DNA of 64,000 nt. Source: Aquipseudomonas alcaligenes_A. Its GTDB lineage: Bacteria > Pseudomonadota > Gammaproteobacteria > Pseudomonadales > Pseudomonadaceae. Position 1 is the first letter of the stretch. Each line of letters begins with the position of its first letter. The notes beneath the pieces are model-generated. The model did no database searches. It worked only from the letters and a program-made list of their open reading frames with translations, and had not been told where the DNA came from. Both the position numbers and the translations under genes were made by a program. This document shows positions 35,830 through 43,604 of this stretch, in pieces. The stretch lies in the NCBI GenBank assembly GCA_048595745.1, contig CP184361.1; one strand, given 5' to 3'.

Positions 35830-37515
35830 TCAATGCACCAGCATGCCGGTCAGCCAATAGGCCTGGACCAGCGTGATCAGACCGACGATGGTGGCGAAGA
35901 TCAGGCTGTGCTTGAGGGTGAAGCGGAACAGGTCGGATTCCTTGCCGACCATGCCGGTGGCCGCGCAGGCCACGGCGATGGATTGCGGCGAGATCATCTT
36001 GCCGGTCACGCCGCCGCTGGTGTTGGCGGCCACCAGCAGGGTGTCGTTGACGCCGATCTGGTGCGCGGTGGTGGCCTGCAGCGAGCCGAACAGGGCATTG
36101 GACGAGGTGTCCGAGCCGGTCAGGAACACGCCCAGCCAGCCGAGGAACGGCGAGAAGAACGGGAATAGCGCGCCGGTGCCGGCCAGGACCAGAGCCAGTG
36201 TGGTGGACATGCCGGAGAAGTTGGTGACGAAGGCGAAGGCCAGCACCATGCCGATCGACAGGATCGGCCACTTCAGCTCGATGAAGGTTTCCTTGAGAGT
36301 GGTCAGACCAGTTTTGAGGTCGATCTTCAGTATCAGCATGGAGATCAGTGCCGAGAAGAAGATCGCGGTGCCGGTGGCAGAGATCGGGTCCAGCTTGAAC
36401 ACGGCGGGGATGGCGGTGGGCGCGGCGACGATCGGCGCTACCTTCATCACCAGTTGGTCCAGGTGCGGGATGGCGAACAGGAAGACGAAGCTCTCCAGCG
36501 CGCCGCCCGGGGCGAACATGGCCTTGAACGGCTTGAGGGTCCAGAGGGTCACCAGCACGGTCAGCACCAGGAACGGTGACCAGGCCTTGAGGATCTCGCC
36601 GAAGCTATAGGGCGACGGGGTGGCGCCGCTGTGGCCACCGAAGCCGCCGAGGGCTGCGGCGCCGCCGGAGACACTGATCACTTCGCTGTCTTCAGCGCGG
36701 CGCGGGCTCCAGACCTTGAGGAACAGGGTCAGGCTGATCAGGCTGACCAGGGCCGAGGTGATGTCCGGCAGTTCCGGGCCGATGAAGTTGGAGGTGAAGA
36801 ACTGGGTGACGGCGAAGCTGCTTCCAGCCACCAGTGCGGCCGGCCAGGTTTCCTTCACGCCTTTCCAGCCATCCATCATCGCTACCAGCCAGAACGGCAC
36901 GATGATCGACAGCAGCGGCAGCTGGCGGCCGGTCATGGCGCCGATCTTGAACGGGTCGATGCCGGTGACCTGGCCGGCCACAGTGATCGGAATGCCCAGG
37001 GCGCCGAAGGCCACCGGCGCGGTGTTGGCGATCAGGCACAGGCCAGCGGCGTACAGCGGGTTGAAACCTAGGCCGACGAGCAGGGCGGCGGTGATCGCCA
37101 CCGGCGCGCCGAAGCCGGCGGCGCCCTCGAGGAAGGCGCCGAAAGAGAAGCCGATCAGCAGCACCTGCAGGCGCTGGTCGTCGGTGATCGACAGCACCGA
37201 GCTGCGAATCACCTCGAACTGACCGCTTTTCACCGTGAGTTTGTAGAGGAATACCGCAGCGACAATGATCCAGGCGATCGGCCACAGGCCGTAGGCGAAG
37301 CCGTAGCCGGCAGCGGCGAAGGCCTTCTCGGCCGGCATGTCGAAGGCAAAGATCGCCACCAGCAGCGAGAGTGCCAGGGTGATGGTGCCGGCGATGTGGC
37401 CCTTGAGGCGAAACACGGCCAGGGCCAGGAAGAAGAACACGATAGGAATCAGTGCGGCGAGTGCCGACAGGCCGAGGCTGCCGAGCGGAGTGTAGAGCTG
37501 TTGCCAGGTTTGCAT
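35830..37515 (-). CDS. lldP: L-lactate permease
   Basis: 561 residues with about 12-14 membrane segments. Opens 'MQTWQQLYTPLGSLGLSALAALIPIVFFFLALAVFRLKGHIAGTITL'; conserved 'GFSFGAFLEGAAGFGAPVAI', 'FSPFLGWLGVFLTGSDTSSNALFGSLQ', 'NTSGGVTGKMISPQSIAVACAATG' of the LctP family (lactate:H+ symport). First gene of the operon, divergent from lldR with the LldR operator between. Confidence 0.96.
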   Translation of the reverse strand: MQTWQQLYTPLGSLGLSALAALIPIVFFFLALAVFRLKGHIAGTITLALSLLVAIFAFDMPAEKAFAAAGYGFAYGLWPIAWIIVAAVFLYKLTVKSGQFEVIRSSVLSITDDQRLQVLLIGFSFGAFLEGAAGFGAPVAITAALLVGLGFNPLYAAGLCLIANTAPVAFGALGIPITVAGQVTGIDPFKIGAMTGRQLPLLSIIVPFWLVAMMDGWKGVKETWPAALVAGSSFAVTQFFTSNFIGPELPDITSALVSLISLTLFLKVWSPRRAEDSEVISVSGGAAALGGFGGHSGATPSPYSFGEILKAWSPFLVLTVLVTLWTLKPFKAMFAPGGALESFVFLFAIPHLDQLVMKVAPIVAAPTAIPAVFKLDPISATGTAIFFSALISMLILKIDLKTGLTTLKETFIELKWPILSIGMVLAFAFVTNFSGMSTTLALVLAGTGALFPFFSPFLGWLGVFLTGSDTSSNALFGSLQATTAHQIGVNDTLLVAANTSGGVTGKMISPQSIAVACAATGMVGKESDLFRFTLKHSLIFATIVGLITLVQAYWLTGMLVH

Positions 37516-37825
37516 TGTGGGTGGCTCCCTAATTGTTTTTGGAGGTGCCTCGCTCGGTGATCGACAGGCTTATGGCCTGGCGTCGGCAGCCCGAGCTTCT
37601 CAATGACTTTGTGGTAATTGGTAATACCAATTTACAAAGGCGAGGGCTCAGGGTAAAAGCCTGGCTTGTGGTGTGTCAATTTGTCCGCTTGCGACTTTGG
37701 TCGAGCATGCTCTTCGATTGCGCTCGCTTGCTGCTCTATACGTGGCTGGTTAGTCTGCTCGACGGAGGCCGTGAATAGCAGGCCAGACGGGCGTCGGGTA
37801 GCAGGGGAAGAGGGTGGGAAGTGGT
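37516..37825. promoter_or_regulatory. lldP / lldR divergent control region
   Basis: 310 bases without a gene, AT-richer than its surroundings, holding the LldR operator palindrome at 37616-37632 and presumably both divergent promoters. Confidence 0.75.
37616..37632. promoter_or_regulatory. LldR operator
   Basis: AATTGGTAATACCAATT is a perfect palindrome (7-base arms, 3-base centre) of the TTGGT-N3-ACCAA type bound by FadR-subfamily GntR regulators such as LldR. It lies 101 bases before lldP and 194 before lldR. Lactate should release the repressor. Confidence 0.85.
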
Positions 37826-38593
37826 ATGACATTCGGTCAGGTGCGGCAGCGCCGCCTGTCGGACGACATCGTCACGCAGCTCGAGTCGATGATCCTCGAG
37901 GGCACGCTAAAGGCCGGCGAACGCCTGCCGGCGGAGCGGGCGCTGGCCGAGCAATTCGGCGTTTCACGGCCGTCGCTGCGCGAGGCGATCCAGAAGCTGG
38001 TGGCCAAGGGCTTGCTGGTCAGCCGCCAGGGCGGCGGCAACTATGTGGCGGCGGAACTGGGCTCGACCTTCAGCGACCCGTTGTTGCATCTGCTGGAAAG
38101 CAACCCGGATGCGCAGCGCGACCTGCTGGAGTTTCGCCACACCCTGGAGGGCTCCTGTGCCTTCTATGCGGCGCAGCGCGCCACGCCGGTCGATCACGAG
38201 CGCCTGCGCGCCGCCTTCGATGAACTGCAGCGCTGCTATGCACCGAACAGCAAGGCCAGCCGGGCGGAGGAGGGCGCTGCCGATGCGCGTTTCCACCTGG
38301 CGATTGCCGAGGCCAGCCACAACGCGGTGCTGCTGCATACCATCCGCGGGCTGTTCGACCTGCTCAAGCACAACGTGGTGACCAATATCGGTGGCATGTA
38401 TCTGCAGCGCAGCGAGACCCGCGACCGACTGCGCGAGCAGCATCAGGCGTTGTTCGAGGCGATCATCGAGCGGCGAGCGGATGCGGCGCGCGACTTGTCG
38501 CACCAGCACATCCACTACGTGCAGGAGGTGCTGGCCGAGGCGCAGCAGGAGGTCAAACGGCTGGAGCGGGCGCAGCGGCGCCAGGGACTGTAG
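37826..38593 (+). CDS. lldR: lactate-responsive GntR/FadR-family regulator
   Basis: 255 residues; ATG 37826 follows a GGGAAG site (an in-frame GTG at 37814 is less likely). N-terminal winged helix-turn-helix 'DIVTQLESMILEGTLKAGERLPAERALAEQFGVSRPSLREAIQKLVAKGLL' and a C-terminal FCD ligand domain (about 95-240) with 'EFRHTLEGSCAFYAAQRA', 'DARFHLAIAEASHNAVLLH' providing metal/ligand histidines. Divergent to lldPD-dld, which it most likely represses in the absence of lactate. Confidence 0.93.
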   Translation: MTFGQVRQRRLSDDIVTQLESMILEGTLKAGERLPAERALAEQFGVSRPSLREAIQKLVAKGLLVSRQGGGNYVAAELGSTFSDPLLHLLESNPDAQRDLLEFRHTLEGSCAFYAAQRATPVDHERLRAAFDELQRCYAPNSKASRAEEGAADARFHLAIAEASHNAVLLHTIRGLFDLLKHNVVTNIGGMYLQRSETRDRLREQHQALFEAIIERRADAARDLSHQHIHYVQEVLAEAQQEVKRLERAQRRQGL

Positions 38594-38606
38594 GGCAGCA
38601 ATGAAA

Positions 38607-38626
38607 AAGGGCGGATGACCGCCCTT
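38607..38626. terminator. bidirectional terminator between lldR and smpB
   Basis: AAGGGCGG-ATGA-CCGCCCTT with T-rich tails on both strands, placed between the two convergent stops (38593 and 38630). Confidence 0.85.
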
Positions 38627-38629
38627 TTC

Positions 38630-39112
38630 TTATTCTTCCTTGCCCTTGTTGCGCATGACGCGGGAGATCTCGCGATCGGAGTCGCGTTCCTTCTCCGTGG
38701 CGCGCTTGTCGAATTCCTTCTTGCCCTTGGCCAGGGCGATCTCGCACTTGATCAGGTGCTTCTTCCAGTACAGCGCCAGGGCTACGCAGGCGTAGCCTTT
38801 CTGCTGCACGGCACCGAACAGCTTGCCCAGCTCGCGCTTGTGCAGAAGCAGCTTGCGGGTGCGGGTCGGGTCGGCAATCACGTGGGTGCTGGCGGTTTTC
38901 AGCGGCGTGATGTGGGCGCCGAAGAGGTAGGCTTCGCCGTCCTTGAGCAGCACGTAGCTGTCGACCAGCTGGGCCTTGCCTGCGCGCATGCTCTTCACTT
39001 CCCAGCCGGACAGGGCGATGCCGGCCTCGAATTTGTTTTCGATGGAATAGTCGTGCAGCGCCTTTTTGTTCAGCGCGATGGTCCCGGTGGGATGTTTCTT
39101 CTGTTTGGCCAT
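38630..39112 (-). CDS. smpB: SsrA-binding protein SmpB
   Basis: 160 residues from ATG 39112. Typical features: 'IALNKKALHDYSIENKFEAGIALSGWEVKSMRAGKAQLVDSYV', 'GEAYLFGAHITPL', 'RTRKLLLHKRELGKL', and the basic C-terminal tail 'KGKKEFDKRATEKERDSDREISRVMRNKGKEE' that enters the ribosomal mRNA channel. It binds tmRNA, whose gene is about 10 kb away in the same window, for trans-translation. Confidence 0.97.
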   Translation of the reverse strand: MAKQKKHPTGTIALNKKALHDYSIENKFEAGIALSGWEVKSMRAGKAQLVDSYVLLKDGEAYLFGAHITPLKTASTHVIADPTRTRKLLLHKRELGKLFGAVQQKGYACVALALYWKKHLIKCEIALAKGKKEFDKRATEKERDSDREISRVMRNKGKEE

Positions 39113-39240
39113 AGGGCGCGCATTATAGGGAGTCGGCGCGTCCCTGGCGACAGGCGCGCTTGAGGGGGCTGGTCGAATTCCGCACAATGCGCGCTCCGTG
39201 GCGCCGGCAGCCGGCGCAGCAGTTCAGGAATCCAAGGCTG

Positions 39241-39675
39241 ATGAGCACCCGCATCCAACGCTCGGCCCTGTTGCCTTACCCGGCGCAGGCTCTCTACGAC
39301 CTGGTCAACGACGTGGCCAGTTACCCGCAGTTCCTGCCCTGGTGCGCGGCGTCGGTAGTGCTGGAGGCCAGCGAGAGCGAGATGCGCGCCACCCTGACGG
39401 TGGCCAAGGGCGGCATGAGCCAGCAGTTCACCACGCGCAATGTGCTGACGCCGGGTGCGTCCATCGAGATGCGCCTGGTCGACGGGCCGTTTTCCCAGCT
39501 GCACGGTCTCTGGGAGTTCAAGGCGTTGGGCGACAAGGCCTGCAAGATCAGCCTGGACCTGACCTTCGATTACGCCGGGCCGCTGGTCAAAGCGACCCTG
39601 GGGCCGCTGTTCACCCAGGCTGCCAATACCATGGTCGATGCCTTCTGCCAGCGGGCCAAGCAGCTTCATGGCTGA
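39241..39675 (+). CDS. ratA: RatA / COQ10-like START-fold protein
   Basis: 144 residues, 'RSALLPYPAQALYDLVNDVASYPQFLPWC' and 'SIEMRLVDGPFSQLHGLWEFKAL' typical of the RatA/Coq10 family. Described in E. coli as a 50S-binding toxin and elsewhere as a ubiquinone-binding lipid carrier; the cellular role here is open. Its last eight bases overlap rnfH, forming the conserved ratA-rnfH pair, divergent from smpB. Confidence 0.9.
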   Translation: MSTRIQRSALLPYPAQALYDLVNDVASYPQFLPWCAASVVLEASESEMRATLTVAKGGMSQQFTTRNVLTPGASIEMRLVDGPFSQLHGLWEFKALGDKACKISLDLTFDYAGPLVKATLGPLFTQAANTMVDAFCQRAKQLHG

Positions 39676-39973
39676 GATCGAGGTCGAGGTGGTTTATGCC
39701 CAGGCCGTCGAGCAGCGGCTGCTGTGCCTGCGGGTGCCAGTTGGCACCACGGTGCGCGAGGCGGCACTGCGTTCTGCCATGGATGAGCATTTCCCCGGCC
39801 TCGATCTGAGCAGCGCGCCGCTGGGGATTTTCGGCAGGCTGGTGGCCAAGCCGGAGGAGCGCCTGCTCGAAGCCGGCGATCGGGTGGAGATCTACCGCCC
39901 GCTGCTCGCCGATCCCAAGGAAGTGCGCAAGGCGCGCGCGGCGCGAGCGAAGGCGGCACGGCAGGCGGACTGA
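39668..39973 (+). CDS. rnfH: RnfH-family ubiquitin-like protein
   Basis: 101 residues from ATG 39668, overlapping the ratA stop. A beta-grasp fold of the RnfH/UPF0125 family: 'IEVEVVYAQAVEQRLLCLRVPVGTTVREAALRS', 'LGIFGRLVAKPEERLLEAGDRVEIYRPLLADPKEVRKARA'. Function unknown; the family is constantly linked with ratA. Confidence 0.92.
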   Translation: MAEIEVEVVYAQAVEQRLLCLRVPVGTTVREAALRSAMDEHFPGLDLSSAPLGIFGRLVAKPEERLLEAGDRVEIYRPLLADPKEVRKARAARAKAARQAD

Positions 39974-39990
39974 GTTGCGCAGGCATGAAA

Positions 39991-40016
39991 AAGCCCGGCA
40001 TTGCCGGGCTTTTTTC
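39991..40016. terminator. bidirectional terminator between rnfH and bamE
   Basis: AAGCCCGGC-ATT-GCCGGGCTT with T-runs on both strands, between the convergent stops at 39973 and 40027. Confidence 0.9.
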
Positions 40017-40026
40017 TGTGAGCCGT

Positions 40027-40542
40027 TTACTGCGGCTGCGGGTCCAGCGGTTCCGGAATCGGCACCGGGATCGGCTCGGCGGCGTCGACTTCGTTCTGGA
40101 TCTGTTCCAGCAGCGAGCCGGGCTTGGCCGGTTCGTCCCGAACTTCGGTCTGCGGCTGCTGCACGCGGGTGTCGCTGCCTTCGCCGAGGATTTCCTGGTC
40201 GCGGCTGACGCCCGGCATGAAGTCGCCGGCCAGGCCGATGAGCTGGTCGTTGCCGTCGAACATCAGGCTGATGCGTTCCTGGTAACGCTGACGGCCACCG
40301 GGCTGGATGCTGTACAGATAGTCCCAGCGCTTGGCGTGGAAGGTATCGGTGATCAGCGGATTACCCATGATAAACCGCACTTGGCGTTGGGTCATTCCAG
40401 GCTTCAACTGGTCTATCATGTCCTGCGTAACGACATTGCCCTGCTGGATGTCGATCTTGTAGACCCCGGGAAACGAACAGCCGGCGAGTGCGAACAGACC
40501 CACGAGGGTGAGGCTGGGCAGCAAGAGCTTGGTGTTTTGCAT
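40027..40542 (-). CDS. bamE: outer-membrane assembly lipoprotein BamE (OmlA/SmpA)
   Basis: 171 residues from ATG 40542. Lipoprotein signal 'LTLVGLFALAGC' with Ser at +2. Core 'YKIDIQQGNVVTQDMIDQLKPGMTQRQVRFIMGNPLITDTFHAKRWDYLYSIQPGG' is the BamE fold. The C-terminal extension is Pro/Glu-rich (PIPVPIPEPLDPQPQ) and longer than in E. coli, as in other pseudomonads. It belongs to the BAM complex that inserts outer-membrane proteins. Divergent from fur, the known omlA-fur arrangement. Confidence 0.95.
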   Translation of the reverse strand: MQNTKLLLPSLTLVGLFALAGCSFPGVYKIDIQQGNVVTQDMIDQLKPGMTQRQVRFIMGNPLITDTFHAKRWDYLYSIQPGGRQRYQERISLMFDGNDQLIGLAGDFMPGVSRDQEILGEGSDTRVQQPQTEVRDEPAKPGSLLEQIQNEVDAAEPIPVPIPEPLDPQPQ

Positions 40543-40639
40543 CGGTGGGTGACTTCCACTATCTTGGCTGGGCAAATTAAACCCCGATCATACCCGCATT
40601 AACGGGAGCTGCGAAGCAGCAACCACGAGAAAGCAGACC

Positions 40640-41050
40640 ATGGTTGAAAACAGCGAACTGCGCAAGGCCGGCCTCAAGGTCACCCTGCCGCGTGTGAAGA
40701 TTCTGCAGATGCTCGATTCGTCCGTCTCCGGACAGCGCCACATGAGCGCCGAGGATGTGTACAAGGCTCTGATGGAAGCCGGTGAGGACGTGGGCCTGGC
40801 CACCGTCTACCGCGTACTGACCCAGTTCGAGGCCGCCGGCCTGGTCGAACGCCACAACTTCGATGGTGGTCATGCCGTATTCGAACTGGCGGATGGCGGT
40901 CACCATGATCACATGGTCTGCGTGGATTCCGGCGAGGTCATCGAGTTCTTCGATCCGGAGATCGAGAAACTGCAGAAGGAAATCGTCAAGCAGCACGGTT
41001 TCGATCTGGTCGATCACAATCTGGTGCTGTACGTGCGCAAGAGAAAGTAA
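40640..41050 (+). CDS. fur: ferric uptake regulator Fur
   Basis: 136 residues. Winged helix 'AGLKVTLPRVKILQMLDSS...HMSAEDVYKALMEAGEDVGLATVYRVLTQFEAAGLV' and the metal-binding His cluster 'GGHHDHMVCVDSGEVIEF', followed by the dimer domain. It lacks the C-terminal CXXC found in some Fur proteins, as in P. aeruginosa. It is the iron-dependent repressor of siderophore and uptake genes. 97 bases separate it from bamE. Confidence 0.97.
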   Translation: MVENSELRKAGLKVTLPRVKILQMLDSSVSGQRHMSAEDVYKALMEAGEDVGLATVYRVLTQFEAAGLVERHNFDGGHAVFELADGGHHDHMVCVDSGEVIEFFDPEIEKLQKEIVKQHGFDLVDHNLVLYVRKRK

Positions 41051-41073
41051 GCGCAGGTCTCAGCGGAATAAAA

Positions 41074-41097
41074 AAGGCGCCCGATGGGCGCCTTTTT
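41074..41097. terminator. bidirectional terminator between fur and recN
   Basis: AAGGCGCCC-GAT-GGGCGCCTT, flanked by T-runs on both strands, between the convergent fur and recN stops. Confidence 0.9.
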
Positions 41098-41111
41098 TAT
41101 TGCTGGCTTTT

Positions 41112-42782
41112 TCAGGCCTGGGCCTTGGTCACCATCTTGCGCGCATGGGCCAGGGATTCCTCGGTCAGGTCGACGCCGCCGAGCATGCGGGCGATCTCCT
41201 CGACCCGGCCTTCCGGCGTCAGGCAGGCGACTGCCGTCTGGGTGCTGTCCTGGCCGCGCGCCTTGTGCACGAACAGGTGCTGGTGACCCTGGGCGGCCAC
41301 CTGCGGCAGGTGGGTTACGGTCAGCACCTGGCCACGCTCGCCGAGGCGGCGCAGCAGCTGGCCGACCACTTCGGCGGTGGGGCCGCCGATGCCGACATCG
41401 ACTTCGTCGAATACCAGGGTCGGCACGCGCGAGGTCTGTGCGGTGATCACCTGGATGGCCAGGCTGATCCGTGAAAGCTCGCCGCCGGAGGCGACCTTGG
41501 CCAGCGATTTCAGCGGCTGGCCGGGGTTGGCGCTGACCAGGAATTCCACCTGCTCCAGCCCCTGCGGTTGCGGCTCGTCGCTGGTGCCCGCCTGCAGTTC
41601 GATGCTGAAGCGACCGCCCGGCATGCCGAGGGTCTGCATCTCCGCCTGCACCGCCTCGGCCAGACGGCTGGCAGCCTGCCGGCGCAGGGTGCTCAGTTCA
41701 TCGGCCTTCTCCCGGTAGTGACGTTCATAGGCGGCCAGTTCCTCGCCGAGGCGCTCGACCGCCTCGTCGTCGGCGTTCAGGCCTTCCAGTTCCTGCAGCA
41801 GGCGTTGCTGCAGCTCGGCCAGTTCGAAGGGCTGCACCCGGTGTTTGCGCGCCAGGCCATAGATGGCGTCCAGGCGCTCCTCCAGCAGCTGCTGGCGCTG
41901 CGGGTCGGCATCGAAGTGATCGATGAAGCGGTTCAGTTCGCCGATCGCCTCCTCGACCTGGATCTGCGCGCTGGCCAGCAGGTTGGTGGCTTCGCCCAGT
42001 GCTGGCTGGTCACTGAAGCCGCCCAGGCGGTTGAGGCTGGCCGTCAGTGCCGACAGTACGTTGCCGGCATCGCTTTCGCTGCATAGGTCGAGCACCTGAC
42101 GGCAGGCACCGAGCAGCTGCTCGGCATTGCTCAGGGCCTTGTGCTCCTGCTCCAGCTGTTCCAGCTCGTTGTCGCCCAGGGCCAGGTTCTCCAGCTCTTC
42201 CAGCTGGTAGCTGAGCAGCTGATGACGAGCGCGTTGTTCGTCGCCGCTGGAAGACAGGCGCTGCAGTTCCTGGCGCGTCTGGCGCCAGCGTTGCGCGGCC
42301 AGCTGCACCTGGCGCGCCAGTTCCTGGCTGCCGGCATACTCGTCGAGCAGGCGGCGGTGGGTGTCGGGTTTGAGCAGCGACTGGTGCTCGTGCTGGCTGT
42401 GGATGTCGATCAGCAGTTCGCCGAGGGCCTTGAGATCGCCCAGCGGGCAGGGGGAGCCGTTGATATAGCCGCGCGAGCGCCCTTCGCTGGTGATGACCCG
42501 GCGCAGAATGCACGGGCCGTCGTTGTCCAGGTCGCGTTCGGCCAGCCAGGCGCGGGCCTCGGCGATGTCCTCCAAGTCGAAGCTGGCGAGGATGTCCGCC
42601 TTGTCCGCGCCGGGGCGGACCACGCCGCTGTCGGCGCGGTCGCCCAAGGCCAGGCCGAGGGCGTCGAGCATGATCGACTTGCCGGCGCCGGTCTCGCCGG
42701 TGATCACCGACATGCCGCGCTGCAGTTCGAGGTCCAGATGTTCGACGATGGCGTAGTTGTGAACGGACAGGTGCACCAGCAT
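41112..42782 (-). CDS. recN: DNA repair protein RecN
   Basis: 556 residues from ATG 42782. SMC-like ATPase: N-terminal 'MLVHLSVHNYAIVEHLDLELQRGMSVITGETGAGKSIMLDALGLALGDRA' (Walker A), a central coiled coil (about 155-370), C-terminal signature 'KVASGGELSRISLAIQVI' and Walker B 'PTLVFDEVDVGIGG'. It acts in double-strand-break repair. The longer open frame upstream is not used. Expression should be SOS-controlled through the LexA box at 42807-42822. Confidence 0.96.
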   Translation of the reverse strand: MLVHLSVHNYAIVEHLDLELQRGMSVITGETGAGKSIMLDALGLALGDRADSGVVRPGADKADILASFDLEDIAEARAWLAERDLDNDGPCILRRVITSEGRSRGYINGSPCPLGDLKALGELLIDIHSQHEHQSLLKPDTHRRLLDEYAGSQELARQVQLAAQRWRQTRQELQRLSSSGDEQRARHQLLSYQLEELENLALGDNELEQLEQEHKALSNAEQLLGACRQVLDLCSESDAGNVLSALTASLNRLGGFSDQPALGEATNLLASAQIQVEEAIGELNRFIDHFDADPQRQQLLEERLDAIYGLARKHRVQPFELAELQQRLLQELEGLNADDEAVERLGEELAAYERHYREKADELSTLRRQAASRLAEAVQAEMQTLGMPGGRFSIELQAGTSDEPQPQGLEQVEFLVSANPGQPLKSLAKVASGGELSRISLAIQVITAQTSRVPTLVFDEVDVGIGGPTAEVVGQLLRRLGERGQVLTVTHLPQVAAQGHQHLFVHKARGQDSTQTAVACLTPEGRVEEIARMLGGVDLTEESLAHARKMVTKAQA

Positions 42783-42806
42783 GGAGAGCGCTCCCAAAAG
42801 TTTGTG

Positions 42807-42822
42807 CTGGGTATTTATACAG
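42807..42822 (-). promoter_or_regulatory. LexA (SOS) box at the recN promoter
   Basis: On the minus strand CTGTATAAATACCCAG, i.e. CTG-N10-CAG close to CTGTATATNNATACAG. It covers a TATAAA -10 box (42814-42819), with TTGCCC at 42838-42843 as the likely -35 (18-base spacing). Confidence 0.85.
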
Positions 42823-42848
42823 TGTTTTGTTTTGTCCGGGCAATAACC

Positions 42849-42876
42849 CTTGAAACCCTGTGCGCGGCCCCCATAT
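42849..42876 (+). promoter_or_regulatory. sigma-32 heat-shock promoter of grpE
   Basis: CTTGAAA (42849-42855), 13-base spacer, CCCCATAT (42869-42876): a full match to the RpoH consensus CTTGAAA-N13-CCCCATNT, 54 bases before the grpE start. Confidence 0.92.
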
Positions 42877-42929
42877 AGGCGGCAAGAAGCGCGGGCCATG
42901 ACCCGCCGACGTTTAATCAGGAGGACCCA

Positions 42930-43496
42930 ATGGCAGACGAACAGACCCTGGACACCAACCCGCAAGAGCAGCAGGCGAACGAAGCGGTCGCCGGTGACGA
43001 GCTGGCTGCGCGCGTGCAGAGCCTCGAAGAGCAGCTGGCCGCTGCCCAGGATCAGTCCCTGCGCATGGCGGCGGACCTGCAGAACGTGCGCCGCCGCGCC
43101 GAGCAGGACGTGGAGAAGGCGCACAAGTTCGCCCTGGAGAAGTTTGCCAACGACCTGCTGCCGGTGGTCGACAGCCTGGAGCGCGGCCTGGAGCTGACCA
43201 GCGCCGCCGACGAGGCGAGCAAGGCCATCCGCGAAGGCATGGAACTGACCCTCAAGCTGTTCGTTGACACCCTCAAGCGTCACCAACTGGAGGCGGTCGA
43301 TCCGCACGGTGCACCCTTCAATCCGGAGCACCATCAGGCCATGGCGATGGAAGAAAGCATTCACGCCGAGCCGAACACCGTACTCAAGGTGTTCCAGAAG
43401 GGTTACCTGCTGAACGGCCGCCTGCTGCGCCCGGCCATGGTGGTGGTGAGCAAGGCGCCGCTGACCCCGCCGCCGTCGATCGACGAGCAGGCTTGA
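42930..43496 (+). CDS. grpE: nucleotide exchange factor GrpE
   Basis: 188 residues with AGGAGGA before the ATG. Long N-terminal helix (about 20-80) 'AARVQSLEEQLAAAQDQSLRMAADLQNVRRRAEQDVEKAHKFALEKF', then the family beta-domain 'LEAVDPHGAPFNPEHHQAMAMEES', 'VLKVFQKGYLLNGRLLRPAMVVVSK'. It releases ADP from DnaK. First gene of the heat-shock cluster. Confidence 0.97.
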   Translation: MADEQTLDTNPQEQQANEAVAGDELAARVQSLEEQLAAAQDQSLRMAADLQNVRRRAEQDVEKAHKFALEKFANDLLPVVDSLERGLELTSAADEASKAIREGMELTLKLFVDTLKRHQLEAVDPHGAPFNPEHHQAMAMEESIHAEPNTVLKVFQKGYLLNGRLLRPAMVVVSKAPLTPPPSIDEQA

Positions 43497-43519
43497 AATA
43501 GTTCGCGGCGACCCCATCT
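43492..43519 (+). promoter_or_regulatory. second sigma-32 promoter, before dnaK
   Basis: CTTGAAA (43492-43498) overlaps the grpE stop codon (its TGA); after a 13-base spacer comes CCCCATCT (43512-43519). Again a full RpoH consensus match, 86 bases before the dnaK start. Confidence 0.9.
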
Positions 43520-43604
43520 ACAGGGCAAGCGATTCATTAGGTGACGGCGGGCAACCAGGCGCGCCGTACTCAAGGTTAAAGACACAGTTTCGGAGATAAT
43601 GAAC

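Noticed and set aside
42783..43517. N-terminal extension of recN as a single 801-residue protein
   Set aside because: The extra frame runs antisense to grpE and through the promoter region; the ATG at 42782 gives the normal RecN length and N-terminus.
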